From Alphaproteobacteria bacterium UBA3760 (GTDB lineage Bacteria > Pseudomonadota > Alphaproteobacteria > Rs-D84): a stretch of DNA of 64,000 nt. Positions 33,816 to 42,552 of the stretch are shown piece by piece. Positions within the stretch are counted from its first letter, which is position 1; every line of letters starts with the position of its first letter. Location: positions 74,046-138,045 of the forward strand of contig DFGC01000005.1 in NCBI GenBank assembly GCA_002371155.1. The letters run 5' to 3'. A model generated the notes under the pieces. That model was not told the origin of the DNA. It worked only from the letters and a program-made list of their open reading frames with translations, and searched no databases. A program made the position numbers and the translations under genes.

Positions 33816-35534
33816 ATGACAGAAAAATATAGAAAAATTGTGAATGCGCCACTGAAACGGGTTGGTCGAAAATTCAAGTCGGTTGCAGAATCAACACCGA
33901 ACACAAAATCAGAACAATTTTTGCGCGCATCTAAATTGGTTGGATTGGGGTTGTTGGAATTTATTATGTATGCGTTCAAATTTACGGCGTTGGATAACAA
34001 GGCTTTGCGTGCGATGGAAAAACAATTTTCCAATATAAATGTCGATGAAACAGGAAATAATAAAAATAAAATAAAAAAATTTGTGAATAAAAATCCAAAT
34101 CTGGCGGCGGTTATGGTTTGGTGGGCAATGTTGACAATGCTTGGTGCAACAGTGTTACCGGGGCGCGATGTGCAACGCGATGATGATAAAAATATAAAAA
34201 AAGAAATAAAAATTGAATCTGAAAATAAAAATAATAATTCTAAGACAATATCGTTTGATGATGCGCGTTTGGATGAAACAAATCTGCGTCAAAAAGAAAT
34301 AGAAAAAAAATTGGGCAGCCCAATCAAAATGACAAATGCAAAAGTCATAAAACAGGCGGTAATGGATAATTTTGCGTATATCCAGGCGGTTTTGTTTTCA
34401 ACGGAAAATTACAGAACAGATTGGTTCAGTGATAATAAATTTGGTTCAAAAAATACTTTGGGGGTGGGGTTGTATTATTTGCCGGTAAAACCGTATGATT
34501 TCAAAAGTGCTGAATGGATATATACAACAACAATGTATAACGAATATCCAAAATTAAAAAATGGGTTGCCGCGCGGTTTGACCGATGACGAGGTTTATGA
34601 TGGAATTAATGGGTGGTTTTTCTATATGGATTATGGGTATAATTTCAAGTGTATGCAAAATGCGCTGGCGGGGCATAATGTGTCGTTGACACCGCGTGAT
34701 TTAACGGTAATTTCATCTGTGTTATTTAATTCTGTAAAATGTGGAAAAAAATTTTGTGAATATATTGTTGCAAATCCAAAAAATCGTATGGCGTGGGCAA
34801 AGTATTTGTTGCAAGTTGATGATGATGTAAGCAAAACAAGATTGGAAGACTTCCCTGGATTAAGATCACGACGTGTGCATGAAATTTTATTATTGTTGAA
34901 TATTGATAATTACTGCCAAGATATGTTCGGTGTGCAAATTGATGGAAAAAGAGGCACATCGGTGTCGAATGCAAATAATTATTTTGATAAATTGCGTGGT
35001 GATTTTTCTAAATCTAATTTAGTAAAGGCGAAAAATGTTATATGCAACGGTGTTGTTGCAAATGGTGTCAGTGTGTGTCAATGTGTTGCGCGTTCAAAAA
35101 AATATCGTGATGCAGTGTTTGCGTATTGTGCAAATGTCGATAAATATATGTATGCAAATCTGGACAGACAGAAGATTTATGATGCCGCGTTAAAGGCGTA
35201 TAAAGGTAAAGATTATAAATCTGCGTTGCGTGGATTCACGCGTGTTATTGAAATGTCCGGGGTCAGTCCAGATTTGTTTAATGATTTGGCAATCACATAT
35301 ATTCATATTGGGGATTATAAAAAATCAATTGAAATGTCGATGCGGGCATTGGAAATTTGCAGTGGGGATTATGAATCTGCGGCGTATTTTAATTTAGGGT
35401 TGGCGTATGAAAATATTGGTGATATAAATAATGCGTTGAAAAATTATATGTCTGCGATGAGGTTGGGCAATAATACCGCAAAATCTAGAGTGTTAAAAAT
35501 TATGCCAGGAATGCAATTGTTTGGTATCAGATAA
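33816..35534 (+). CDS. Membrane-anchored protein with GH24-lysozyme-like domain and C-terminal TPRs
   Basis: A 572-residue protein. One hydrophobic helix lies at about residues 96-114, followed by a charged linker. Residues ~175-375 resemble phage-type lysozyme (GH24): E197-x8-D206 then T214 in NTLGVG, matching the E-D-T triad and G-x-G strand of T4 lysozyme, with FPGLRSRRVHEI near residue 350 like the GL-x-RR-x-E helix of that family. Two or three TPR units (residues ~455-560, e.g. AAYFNLGLAYENIGDINNALKNY) end the protein. It may cleave or bind peptidoglycan while docking a partner. The gene starts 12 bases after the mucR-like gene and is probably in the same operon. Confidence 0.7.
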   Translation: MTEKYRKIVNAPLKRVGRKFKSVAESTPNTKSEQFLRASKLVGLGLLEFIMYAFKFTALDNKALRAMEKQFSNINVDETGNNKNKIKKFVNKNPNLAAVMVWWAMLTMLGATVLPGRDVQRDDDKNIKKEIKIESENKNNNSKTISFDDARLDETNLRQKEIEKKLGSPIKMTNAKVIKQAVMDNFAYIQAVLFSTENYRTDWFSDNKFGSKNTLGVGLYYLPVKPYDFKSAEWIYTTTMYNEYPKLKNGLPRGLTDDEVYDGINGWFFYMDYGYNFKCMQNALAGHNVSLTPRDLTVISSVLFNSVKCGKKFCEYIVANPKNRMAWAKYLLQVDDDVSKTRLEDFPGLRSRRVHEILLLLNIDNYCQDMFGVQIDGKRGTSVSNANNYFDKLRGDFSKSNLVKAKNVICNGVVANGVSVCQCVARSKKYRDAVFAYCANVDKYMYANLDRQKIYDAALKAYKGKDYKSALRGFTRVIEMSGVSPDLFNDLAITYIHIGDYKKSIEMSMRALEICSGDYESAAYFNLGLAYENIGDINNALKNYMSAMRLGNNTAKSRVLKIMPGMQLFGIR

Positions 35535-35566
35535 ATTTTTATTATATAAATTTGTGGTGGATGAAA

Positions 35567-37507
35567 ATGAGAGTATATGTAAATTATAATGATAAACGGT
35601 GGAAAAAATATAATATCGATTTTGATAAAATCGCAAATGCCGTCGTTGGTAAAAAATATCAAGATGCCGAGGTTTCAATCACACTGACCGACGATGATGA
35701 AATTCATGCAATGAATAAAATGTATCGAAATATGGATAAGCCAACAAATGTGTTGTCATTTGAATTGGGTGATGATTTATTATTGGGTGATATTTATATT
35801 TCATTGGATACGGTTCTGCGTGAGGCTGACGATGCGAATATTTCTGTGGCGGAACATACGGCGCATATGGTCGTGCACGGTATGTTTCATTTGTTGGGGT
35901 ATGACCATTTGACCGATAGTCAGGCACGCGTTATGGAATCCAAAGAAATAAAAGTTCTGAAAAAATTGGGTATAAAAAATCCGTATGCGGATGATGTTGT
36001 GCCAAAATTTGCATGGTGGAAATATGTGCTGTGTGCATTGTTTGGTGGGGTTGCCGCATTTGGGTTTGCGCCGTTTAATATGTGGTGGTTGACCGCGATT
36101 GCGTTTGGTGGTGCGTATTGGTTGTTGTGTTCTGATGATACGCGGGTTCCGTTTTGGTGTGCGTGGTTGCGGGCTGTGCCGTTTGGGGCAATGTATGCAA
36201 TATCTATGTTTTGGTGGACATTGCATTCGATTTATGTTGTCCCAGAGTTGACGCGTGAATTTGCAATTTGGACCGTGCCGGGGATTGTTGGAATTGGAAT
36301 TGTTGGCGCGATTTTCTTTACGATTCCGTTTGTGATAACATCGTCTATACGCATGAAATCATGCGTAAAGCCGATTTTGTTCGCGTTTTTATGTGTGTGC
36401 GTTTTGTGGTTGCGAGAATGGGTTTTTACAGGATTTCCATGGAATCCAATTTCAAATGTTTTGTTGGCATATCCAATTATTTCTAATTCGATGTCTGTGT
36501 TTGGTGCGTTGGGGCTTAGTTTTATTTTTGTTGGTATTATTGCGTCGATTACTCAAATAATTCATGATAAAAAAAATAAAAATTTAATGTTTGTTTTGTT
36601 GTTTTTTATTGTTTTGTTATGTGGCGGGATTTTTGGTGCATACAATAATATAAAAGTGTCAAATGTCGGGCAAAATGAATTTGTTGTGCGTATTGTGCAA
36701 CCTGCAACATCACAACAAAAAAAGATTGCTGTATCGCGTGCGGACGCATTGAATCGGGCAAAAAATCGCGTTGATGATTTGATAAAATTGGCGGGCGATG
36801 TGGGTGCGGTTGATTTGGTTGTGTATCCGGAAACATCATATCCATTTGTGTTATTACAAAATGATGTATTACCAATCGCCCAGAAATTAAATGTCCCGGT
36901 GATAACCGGTGCAACGGTGTATGATAATGGTCGCGTGTATAATTCGTTGGTGTTGTCGGATAAAGATGGAAATATATCGGATATTTATAATAAATCACAT
37001 TTGGTGCCGTTTGGCGAATATGGGCCAATTAAATTTATTCCATCGCCGGCGAATTTAACTGCGGGGGACGGGCCGCGTGCGATGATGATTCGGTCGCGTG
37101 GTGCGGATGCGTTCCTGTTTGCGCCGGCGGTATGTTATGAAATAATTTTTTCTGATGCGGTGGTAAAACAATCCCCAATTCATGCAATTATAAATATTAC
37201 AAATGATACTTGGTTTGGTAAAACACCAGGAACATATCAACATTTGGATATGGTGCGTCGTGCGGCAATCGAATCAGGTGTGCCGGTCATACGCGCAAAT
37301 TATTCTGGGGTCAGTGCATTTGTTGCGTCTGATGGTAAAATTATATCGTCTTTGCCGGTGGGGCAGGTTGGTGTTTTAGATGGCACGGTATATGGCGCGC
37401 ATATGACAATATATCGATTGCTGGGGCGCGATTGGTGGTTTGCAATTATTTTGATTGTTTCAATTTTTGCCGGATTTATTGCGTATAGAGCCGATAAAAA
37501 TAATTAA
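35567..37507 (+). CDS. Fusion of endoribonuclease YbeY and apolipoprotein N-acyltransferase Lnt
   Basis: The single 646-residue frame holds two enzymes. Residues ~1-145 are YbeY, with NVLSFELGDDLLLGDIYIS and the metal site HGMFHLLGYDH (H-x3-H-x5-H, near residues 104-114); YbeY acts in rRNA maturation. Residues ~150-646 are Lnt: membrane helices, then a nitrilase domain with the Glu of YPETSYPF, Lys of YNKSHLVPFGEYGP and Cys of APAVCYEIIF, and a final helix. Lnt adds the third acyl chain to lipoproteins. In many proteobacteria ybeY and lnt are near neighbours in the ybeZ-ybeY-corC-lnt cluster, so the fusion joins cluster members. The ATG at 35567 has GGTGG at a suitable distance; ATG 35561 is possible. 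Confidence 0.9.
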   Translation: MRVYVNYNDKRWKKYNIDFDKIANAVVGKKYQDAEVSITLTDDDEIHAMNKMYRNMDKPTNVLSFELGDDLLLGDIYISLDTVLREADDANISVAEHTAHMVVHGMFHLLGYDHLTDSQARVMESKEIKVLKKLGIKNPYADDVVPKFAWWKYVLCALFGGVAAFGFAPFNMWWLTAIAFGGAYWLLCSDDTRVPFWCAWLRAVPFGAMYAISMFWWTLHSIYVVPELTREFAIWTVPGIVGIGIVGAIFFTIPFVITSSIRMKSCVKPILFAFLCVCVLWLREWVFTGFPWNPISNVLLAYPIISNSMSVFGALGLSFIFVGIIASITQIIHDKKNKNLMFVLLFFIVLLCGGIFGAYNNIKVSNVGQNEFVVRIVQPATSQQKKIAVSRADALNRAKNRVDDLIKLAGDVGAVDLVVYPETSYPFVLLQNDVLPIAQKLNVPVITGATVYDNGRVYNSLVLSDKDGNISDIYNKSHLVPFGEYGPIKFIPSPANLTAGDGPRAMMIRSRGADAFLFAPAVCYEIIFSDAVVKQSPIHAIINITNDTWFGKTPGTYQHLDMVRRAAIESGVPVIRANYSGVSAFVASDGKIISSLPVGQVGVLDGTVYGAHMTIYRLLGRDWWFAIILIVSIFAGFIAYRADKNN

Positions 37508-37710
37508 GATTTTTTGATGTTTTTTAATATCCAAACGCGAATCGCCGATGATAAATTCTGATTCGGTGTGCGTGTTTTGTCCAAGTCTGATATTATTGAC
37601 GCAATCGATTTGTTTTGTGTTTTTGCAATGCGTTGCAATTCAGATATGAATTCCGGTTCCAGTGAAATACTGGTTTGATGGCCCGATAAAGATACAGATA
37701 TTTTTTTCAT
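37504..37710 (-). CDS. Ribbon-helix-helix (RHH_4-like) protein
   Basis: A 68-residue protein beginning MKKISVSLSGHQTSISLEPEF, which has the beta strand and first helix of a ribbon-helix-helix DNA-binding dimer, then ELQRIAKTQNKSIASIISDLD and a final helix SSAIRVWILKNI. The form fits the RHH_4 family common in alphaproteobacteria. GGTGGGA precedes the ATG, which overlaps the stop of the SUKH-like gene. As last gene of the minus-strand operon it could be its autoregulator. Its stop overlaps that of the convergent ybeY-lnt by four bases. Confidence 0.75.
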   Translation of the reverse strand: MKKISVSLSGHQTSISLEPEFISELQRIAKTQNKSIASIISDLDKTRTPNQNLSSAIRVWILKNIKKS

Positions 37711-38141
37711 AATTTCCCACCCATTAAACAATCATATAATGCGCGATACGGGTCGTCGTATTGGCGTAATGGTTTTCCGGTTGTGTTGCTGAGCATAAAT
37801 GTATTTCCAAATGCGTCGAATGCAAACCAAAACAAATCATTTCGTGCAAATAATGTTTTGTTTTTTAATGCAGGGATGTTTCTGATTTCTTCGTTTATTT
37901 CAATAATGCTGGGGATTGGAAAATTTTTCCCGTTTGGTAATTCAGATGGCCCAAACACATATCCCGAACCCATGTTTATCCCAGCGGTTTGTGTATATAA
38001 ACTTATCATAAAATTTGGTAACATGGCACATTTTTTTTGCTGTAATGATGAATTTGCATATTCTATGGCCCGTGTGTTTGATGGCCCCCATATAAATGCG
38101 CCCTTGGATTTTATCGTGGTTAAAAATTCAGATAGATTCAT
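37707..38141 (-). CDS. SMI1/KNR4 (SUKH)-like protein
   Basis: A 144-residue cytoplasmic protein. The middle region (LPNFMISLYTQTAGINMGSGYVFGP) and the later IIEINEEI and LFWFAFDAFGNTFML segments follow the SMI1/KNR4 pattern: helix, turn with G, a strand naming the position of the E in the EINEE helix, and a W-F-A-F-D-x-x-G strand. SUKH proteins are frequently immunity proteins of nuclease-type toxins but also have housekeeping roles. It lies directly downstream of a protein with a weak HNH-like signature and overlaps the RHH gene by 4 bases. Confidence 0.65.
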   Translation of the reverse strand: MNLSEFLTTIKSKGAFIWGPSNTRAIEYANSSLQQKKCAMLPNFMISLYTQTAGINMGSGYVFGPSELPNGKNFPIPSIIEINEEIRNIPALKNKTLFARNDLFWFAFDAFGNTFMLSNTTGKPLRQYDDPYRALYDCLMGGKL

Positions 38142-38162
38142 GTTTGTTTCCTGTTTATATTT

Positions 38163-38669
38163 TTATCCCAACGAATTATCGTTTGCGATTTGGGTTGCCA
38201 TTTGTGCCAATCGGTCAGATGTTGCGTTTCCGCCCGCACCACCCGATGCAGTGTGACTGGGGATATATATTGGTTTGGCAGGATTTGGCAGCCATATTGT
38301 GTCATTGCCGTATTGTTCCATTATAAATCGGTCCAGTCTGTGTGAATGCGGAAATGTGCGACATAAAAACATATTTTCAACAGATAATTTGCCACCCATT
38401 GTGATTGGTATTCGCCACCGTATAGATGTATTTCGTGGCAATGCACGCCCAGTTATTAAATCCATAAATTCATTTTGCGACAGGTTCATAAATGCCAACT
38501 CTGTTCCAAAATCGGTTAATGTTTGCATAAATTCATGAATCAATTTACGATATGTGGTAAACCAATCGGCGGGCAGTTTTGATTGCGTTGGTGTGTATTC
38601 CATAACCGGCATATCGTCCATGCCCAGTTCAGATATTCGTGCAATTGCCGTCGTTTCAGATATTTTCAT
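38163..38669 (-). CDS. Protein of unknown function with weak HNH-like segment
   Basis: A 168-residue protein without signal peptide. The segment ALPRNTSIRWRIPITMGGKLSVENM, followed by PHSHRLDRFI, resembles the G-x-P-x-N..HH-x-x-P-x-x-x-GG..N..H..H arrangement of HNH/GHH nucleases. The usual first His pair is replaced by Arg-Trp, so activity is doubtful and the match is only by eye. The C-terminus has a Gly/Ala linker and ends in a short helix. Its ATG overlaps the stop of the upstream membrane protein gene (TAATG). Confidence 0.6.
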   Translation of the reverse strand: MKISETTAIARISELGMDDMPVMEYTPTQSKLPADWFTTYRKLIHEFMQTLTDFGTELAFMNLSQNEFMDLITGRALPRNTSIRWRIPITMGGKLSVENMFLCRTFPHSHRLDRFIMEQYGNDTIWLPNPAKPIYIPSHTASGGAGGNATSDRLAQMATQIANDNSLG

Positions 38670-39577
38670 TATTTATTCCCCAGGTATGTCAAAACCGTTT
38701 CAATATATCCGGCAAAGGCATCCATGCTGTTTCCGTCATCGTCATTGTTATCAGATTCTGGCGTGTTCGGATTTTCAGAAATTGTATCGGATAAAGATTT
38801 TAATGAATCAAAATCCAATATTGCATCCACCGCATCGTTGTCTGATGGATTTATTATAAACGCATTTATGTCGATTTCAATGTCTTGCAATGTTTCATCA
38901 AATACAGATTTTAATTCCAACATAACATCCGCCATTTGTTCGTGTGATATGTTGACTGCGCCAATCCATAATGTTTCGTTTGCACCCAATGCAATCAAAG
39001 ATATTGGGGTCTTTTTTATTGGTTTGGGGTTGATAACACGATAATTTGCGTTCTCGAAAATTTCCCGGATTTCATGCGTATAGAGCGGTTTTTGTTGCTC
39101 GGGTTTTTGCGGCTCTTTTTTTTGCATGTTTTGTTTTGGCGCGGTAAATGCAGCCGATTGAATATGCAAATGTGGTGGTCGAACGAATTTTGGCGCGGTT
39201 GATTGTGGGGAAACTTCATTTTTTTGTTCCGTGATGACGGGGGATGATACCGGCGCAGGCGATTCGTTTTTCATTTCGATTTTTTGTGTTTCGTGTGTTT
39301 CGGGCGCATGTTGTATCAGTTTTATTTTTCTGAATCTGGGGCGGAATATTATATACAGTCCCGATATCCATAATACAATTGCGATGGTGATTGATATATA
39401 AAACCCAGTTGCAATCTGGGTGTGGGATGCCTGGATTTCGGCGATGTATTGCCAATGTGCGTCTGAAAATATGTTAAAGTTGTATATTGTGTTCAGGCAA
39501 AAATCCAACCCCAATATTATGGCCAATGACCATAATATCCCCAATAACATAGAATTTATTTTTTCATGTAATTTCAT
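38669..39577 (-). CDS. Bitopic-hairpin membrane protein of unknown function
   Basis: A 302-residue protein with two N-terminal hydrophobic helices (residues ~7-32 and ~55-78), a Pro/Gln/Lys-rich linker (residues ~85-165), a small folded C-terminal domain (NYRVINPKPIKKTPISLIALGANETLWIG..., residues ~175-265) and an acidic Asn/Asp-rich tail. The linker suggests that the C-terminal domain reaches away from the membrane. I recognise no family. It is the first gene of a four-gene minus-strand operon and is divergent from 39620. Confidence 0.7.
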   Translation of the reverse strand: MKLHEKINSMLLGILWSLAIILGLDFCLNTIYNFNIFSDAHWQYIAEIQASHTQIATGFYISITIAIVLWISGLYIIFRPRFRKIKLIQHAPETHETQKIEMKNESPAPVSSPVITEQKNEVSPQSTAPKFVRPPHLHIQSAAFTAPKQNMQKKEPQKPEQQKPLYTHEIREIFENANYRVINPKPIKKTPISLIALGANETLWIGAVNISHEQMADVMLELKSVFDETLQDIEIDINAFIINPSDNDAVDAILDFDSLKSLSDTISENPNTPESDNNDDDGNSMDAFAGYIETVLTYLGNK

Positions 39578-39619
39578 TTGTTTTAATTATATCATATTTA
39601 TGATAAAGTAAAAAGTATT

Positions 39620-40294
39620 ATGATAGATATGAAAGAATTTTTTGATGATGAAAATATCGCGCGCGCGGTGTCTTGGTGGGTGGCATCGGATGTTGATGGG
39701 ACTGATTTGGCGGGTGTGGCAGAATCAGCAATCGAAACGCGCGTCCCGATATTATCGGTCGTGCCGCGTGATGTTTCGATAATTTGGCCGTGGGTTGAAA
39801 AGTTAAATATTAAAATTTATTCGCGATTCGAATTGGAAACAATGGCGGGAAATGCAATATCGGATTTGGCAGTTGATATAAATTCTGGGTTCAAATCCGG
39901 GGCGCATGGTGCCCAGATTTTATGTAAATTAAATGATTTGGAACGATTCGCGGAATCTGTGTCGGTGGTGCGAAACGATTTGTTTTTTAATAAGGATTTA
40001 TCGGTTGGGTTGGATTTGTTGGAAATATGGCCATTGGATTGGGAATCTGTTTTTGCGGCATTGAAAAAAATTCAGGCAACATCGTTGTTGTTGATATTGT
40101 CCCAAGATTTACAAGAAAAATCAGATTTTACAGGTCGGATTTATGCGGCGTTGAATGCGTGGGATACTGATTCAGATATGGAATTGCATGTGATGTTGGG
40201 AACCAGTTTTTCGCGTGCCGAACAGGTTTATCGTTTGGTTGTGGCTAATCGTCCAAATTTGGTAAATAAGTTGAAATTTTTTGTCAGTTATTGA
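39620..40294 (+). CDS. Cytoplasmic protein of unknown function
   Basis: A 224-residue soluble alpha/beta protein with alternating hydrophobic strands (VPILSVVP, IKIYSRFE, SLLLILSQ, MELHVMLG) that could form a TIM-barrel-like or Rossmann-like fold, and a Gly/Lys-rich turn FKSGAHGAQILCKLNDLERFA near residues 91-110. No signal peptide or membrane helix is seen. I recognise no family. ATG 39629 is an alternative start. It overlaps the 3' end of convergent trmB by 7 bases. Confidence 0.7.
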   Translation: MIDMKEFFDDENIARAVSWWVASDVDGTDLAGVAESAIETRVPILSVVPRDVSIIWPWVEKLNIKIYSRFELETMAGNAISDLAVDINSGFKSGAHGAQILCKLNDLERFAESVSVVRNDLFFNKDLSVGLDLLEIWPLDWESVFAALKKIQATSLLLILSQDLQEKSDFTGRIYAALNAWDTDSDMELHVMLGTSFSRAEQVYRLVVANRPNLVNKLKFFVSY

Positions 40295-40929
40295 TTGGTT
40301 AAAACCAAATATTTTGGTTCCTGGGTTCCGGCCATGTTTTTTTCGGCGTATCGTGTGTGTATTGTTGAAAGTGGCGGAAACGATGCGTATAGCGATGTTT
40401 TTTTTGCCTGGTCATTTATCCAATCGAAATATTCCCAATGGTCTGTGCCGATGATAATTTGTCCGGTCGGTGTTAGGTGTTTTCCCAAAATTGTTAAAAA
40501 TTCAGAATTTAATAAACGGCGTTTTTCATGGCGTGCCTTGGGCCAGGGGTCAGGGTGTAAAACCCATATTTCAGAAAATAAAATGTTGGATTGGTTTAAT
40601 AATTTTCGGACATCGTCTGGGAAAATTCGGATGTTTTTGTATTCAGGTTTTATTTTGTTGTCCGATTCGTTTGTGATTGCCGACAACAATGCCGCGACAC
40701 CGTTCATAAATGGTTCGGCACCGATGATAACCGCGTCGGGATTACGCAGTGCCAAATCGCGCACATGTTCGCCGTTGCCAAAACCGATTTCCAGAATTAA
40801 ATTTTGCCCATGATGTGTTATGTTTTCTGGGGCGATTTGTGGTAAAATATCCGCCAATAACGATTGTTTTCGTGGTGATAATTTTTTGCCATGACGGCGA
40901 CCAAATGTTCTTATTTCTTGCTTTTCCAT
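40288..40929 (-). CDS. trmB: tRNA (guanine-N7-)-methyltransferase TrmB
   Basis: The 213-residue class I methyltransferase modifies G46 of tRNA. Features are ILEIGFGNGEHVRDLA (SAM motif I), IGAEPFMNGVAALL, ILHPDPWPKARHEKRRL-type sequence (VLHPDPWPKARHEKRR, the family signature) and GTDHWEYFDW near the C-terminus. It is convergent with the unknown gene at 39620 and divergent from gltX. Confidence 0.96.
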   Translation of the reverse strand: MEKQEIRTFGRRHGKKLSPRKQSLLADILPQIAPENITHHGQNLILEIGFGNGEHVRDLALRNPDAVIIGAEPFMNGVAALLSAITNESDNKIKPEYKNIRIFPDDVRKLLNQSNILFSEIWVLHPDPWPKARHEKRRLLNSEFLTILGKHLTPTGQIIIGTDHWEYFDWINDQAKKTSLYASFPPLSTIHTRYAEKNMAGTQEPKYLVLTNQ

Positions 40930-40974
40930 ACGATTAGTATAGAATCATAAAGTTGTAAATACAAGGAAAACAAA

Positions 40975-42552
40975 ATGCGAGATGGATTAAAACCAGAATT
41001 GATTGAACGCGTCTTGGGCGCAAAACCAAAATATACTTTGCCGGAATTAGAGGAGAAATTCCCACCGCGTGATTTGCCCGCGGGTGCGTTCGTCACACGA
41101 TTCGCCCCCAGCCCGACTGGATTTATGCATATTGGTGGGTTATACCAGGTTTTAATAAATTCTAAATTGGCACAGCAAACGAACGGTGTGTTTATGTTGC
41201 GTATCGAAGATACTGATACCAAGCGCGAGGTCAAAGATGCAGTGCAAATTATTATCGATTCACTGAAAAGTTTTGGTTTGTCATATAATAATGATGAAAA
41301 ATATGGGCCGTATTACCAATCGCAACGCAAAGACATTTATCATTCTGTGGCGGCGGATTTATTGGCACGTGGATTGGCGTATCCTTGTTTTTTAACGGCG
41401 GCGGATATGGAACGCATTCGTGCGGAACAGTCGGCGGCGGGGTTCCCAACGGGGATTTATGGCGAATTTGCACGCGACCGTGATTTAACTGAATCCGAGA
41501 TTATTGCGCATTTGGATAATGGCGAGGTTCCGTCGATTCGTTTGTATTCAAATGGTAATCCAGAACGACGCATATTCTGCAAAGACGCGGTGCGCGGTTC
41601 GATTGGGTTCCCGGAAAATAATGAAGATTTGGTTTTGATTAAATCAAATGATGGATTACCGACATATCATTTTGCGCATTTGTGTGATGATCATTTTATG
41701 CGGACGACACATGTTGTGCGTGGTGCAGAATGGTTGTCGTCGTTACCGTTGCATTACCAATTATTTCAAATGATGGGATGGACACCACCAATGTATATTC
41801 ATACATCAACATTGGATACAATCGACAAAGATACTGGCAAACAACGCAAATTATCAAAACGGCATGACCCCGAATCAAATGTTGCAAATTTGTTGGCAGA
41901 TGGTTGGCCCGTCATGGCGGTGTTGGAATATTTATTTAATATTATTGCGTCTGGGTATGAAGAGGCTAAATTAAAAGGTGCGGTGAAATCAATTTGGGAT
42001 TATGAATTTCGACCAAAGAAAATTCCGATGTCGGGTGCGCTGTTTGATATGAAAAAATTAGAGTGGTGGGCCAAAGAAAATATTGCACAAATGTCGGTTG
42101 ATGAATTGGTTGCAAATGTTGTCGCGTGGGCGCAAAAATACGCAGATTCAATGCGTAAAGAGCAAATTTCGGATTTACAATATTTACGCAATGTTTTGTC
42201 GATTGAACGCGATAATCCAAAACGCATTAGAAAAGATTTTATTACATGGCGTCAGACTTTGTCCGAGGTTGAATATTTTTGGGATAAATTTTTTGTTCCA
42301 AATCGTGAATATGAATTTAATGCCGATGTATTAAATGCGTTTTTATCGACATTTAATATTGCGGACGACAAGGATACTTGGTGGAATAAAATCGTTGAAA
42401 TTGCGAATCGTTTTGGAATTAAAAATGGCGATGTCGCAATGAATTTGCGCGTGGCGTTGACGGGACGCACAAATACACCTGATTTATATTCAATTATGCA
42501 AGTTATGGGTAAAGATAGGGTCATAGAAAGAGTGCAGGGGGCTATAAAATGA
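40975..42552 (+). CDS. gltX: Glutamyl-tRNA synthetase
   Basis: This 525-residue class I synthetase has the HIGH-type PSPTGFMHIGG, the KMSKS-type KLSKRHDPE, and an alpha-helical C-terminal anticodon-binding region with the catalytic core conserved. Whether it is discriminating (Glu only) or also charges tRNA-Gln cannot be decided here. In alphaproteobacteria the Gln pathway usually uses GatCAB, and no glnS is in the window. AAGGAAAA precedes the ATG. The TrhA-like gene overlaps its stop by 4 bases. Confidence 0.96.
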   Translation: MRDGLKPELIERVLGAKPKYTLPELEEKFPPRDLPAGAFVTRFAPSPTGFMHIGGLYQVLINSKLAQQTNGVFMLRIEDTDTKREVKDAVQIIIDSLKSFGLSYNNDEKYGPYYQSQRKDIYHSVAADLLARGLAYPCFLTAADMERIRAEQSAAGFPTGIYGEFARDRDLTESEIIAHLDNGEVPSIRLYSNGNPERRIFCKDAVRGSIGFPENNEDLVLIKSNDGLPTYHFAHLCDDHFMRTTHVVRGAEWLSSLPLHYQLFQMMGWTPPMYIHTSTLDTIDKDTGKQRKLSKRHDPESNVANLLADGWPVMAVLEYLFNIIASGYEEAKLKGAVKSIWDYEFRPKKIPMSGALFDMKKLEWWAKENIAQMSVDELVANVVAWAQKYADSMRKEQISDLQYLRNVLSIERDNPKRIRKDFITWRQTLSEVEYFWDKFFVPNREYEFNADVLNAFLSTFNIADDKDTWWNKIVEIANRFGIKNGDVAMNLRVALTGRTNTPDLYSIMQVMGKDRVIERVQGAIK

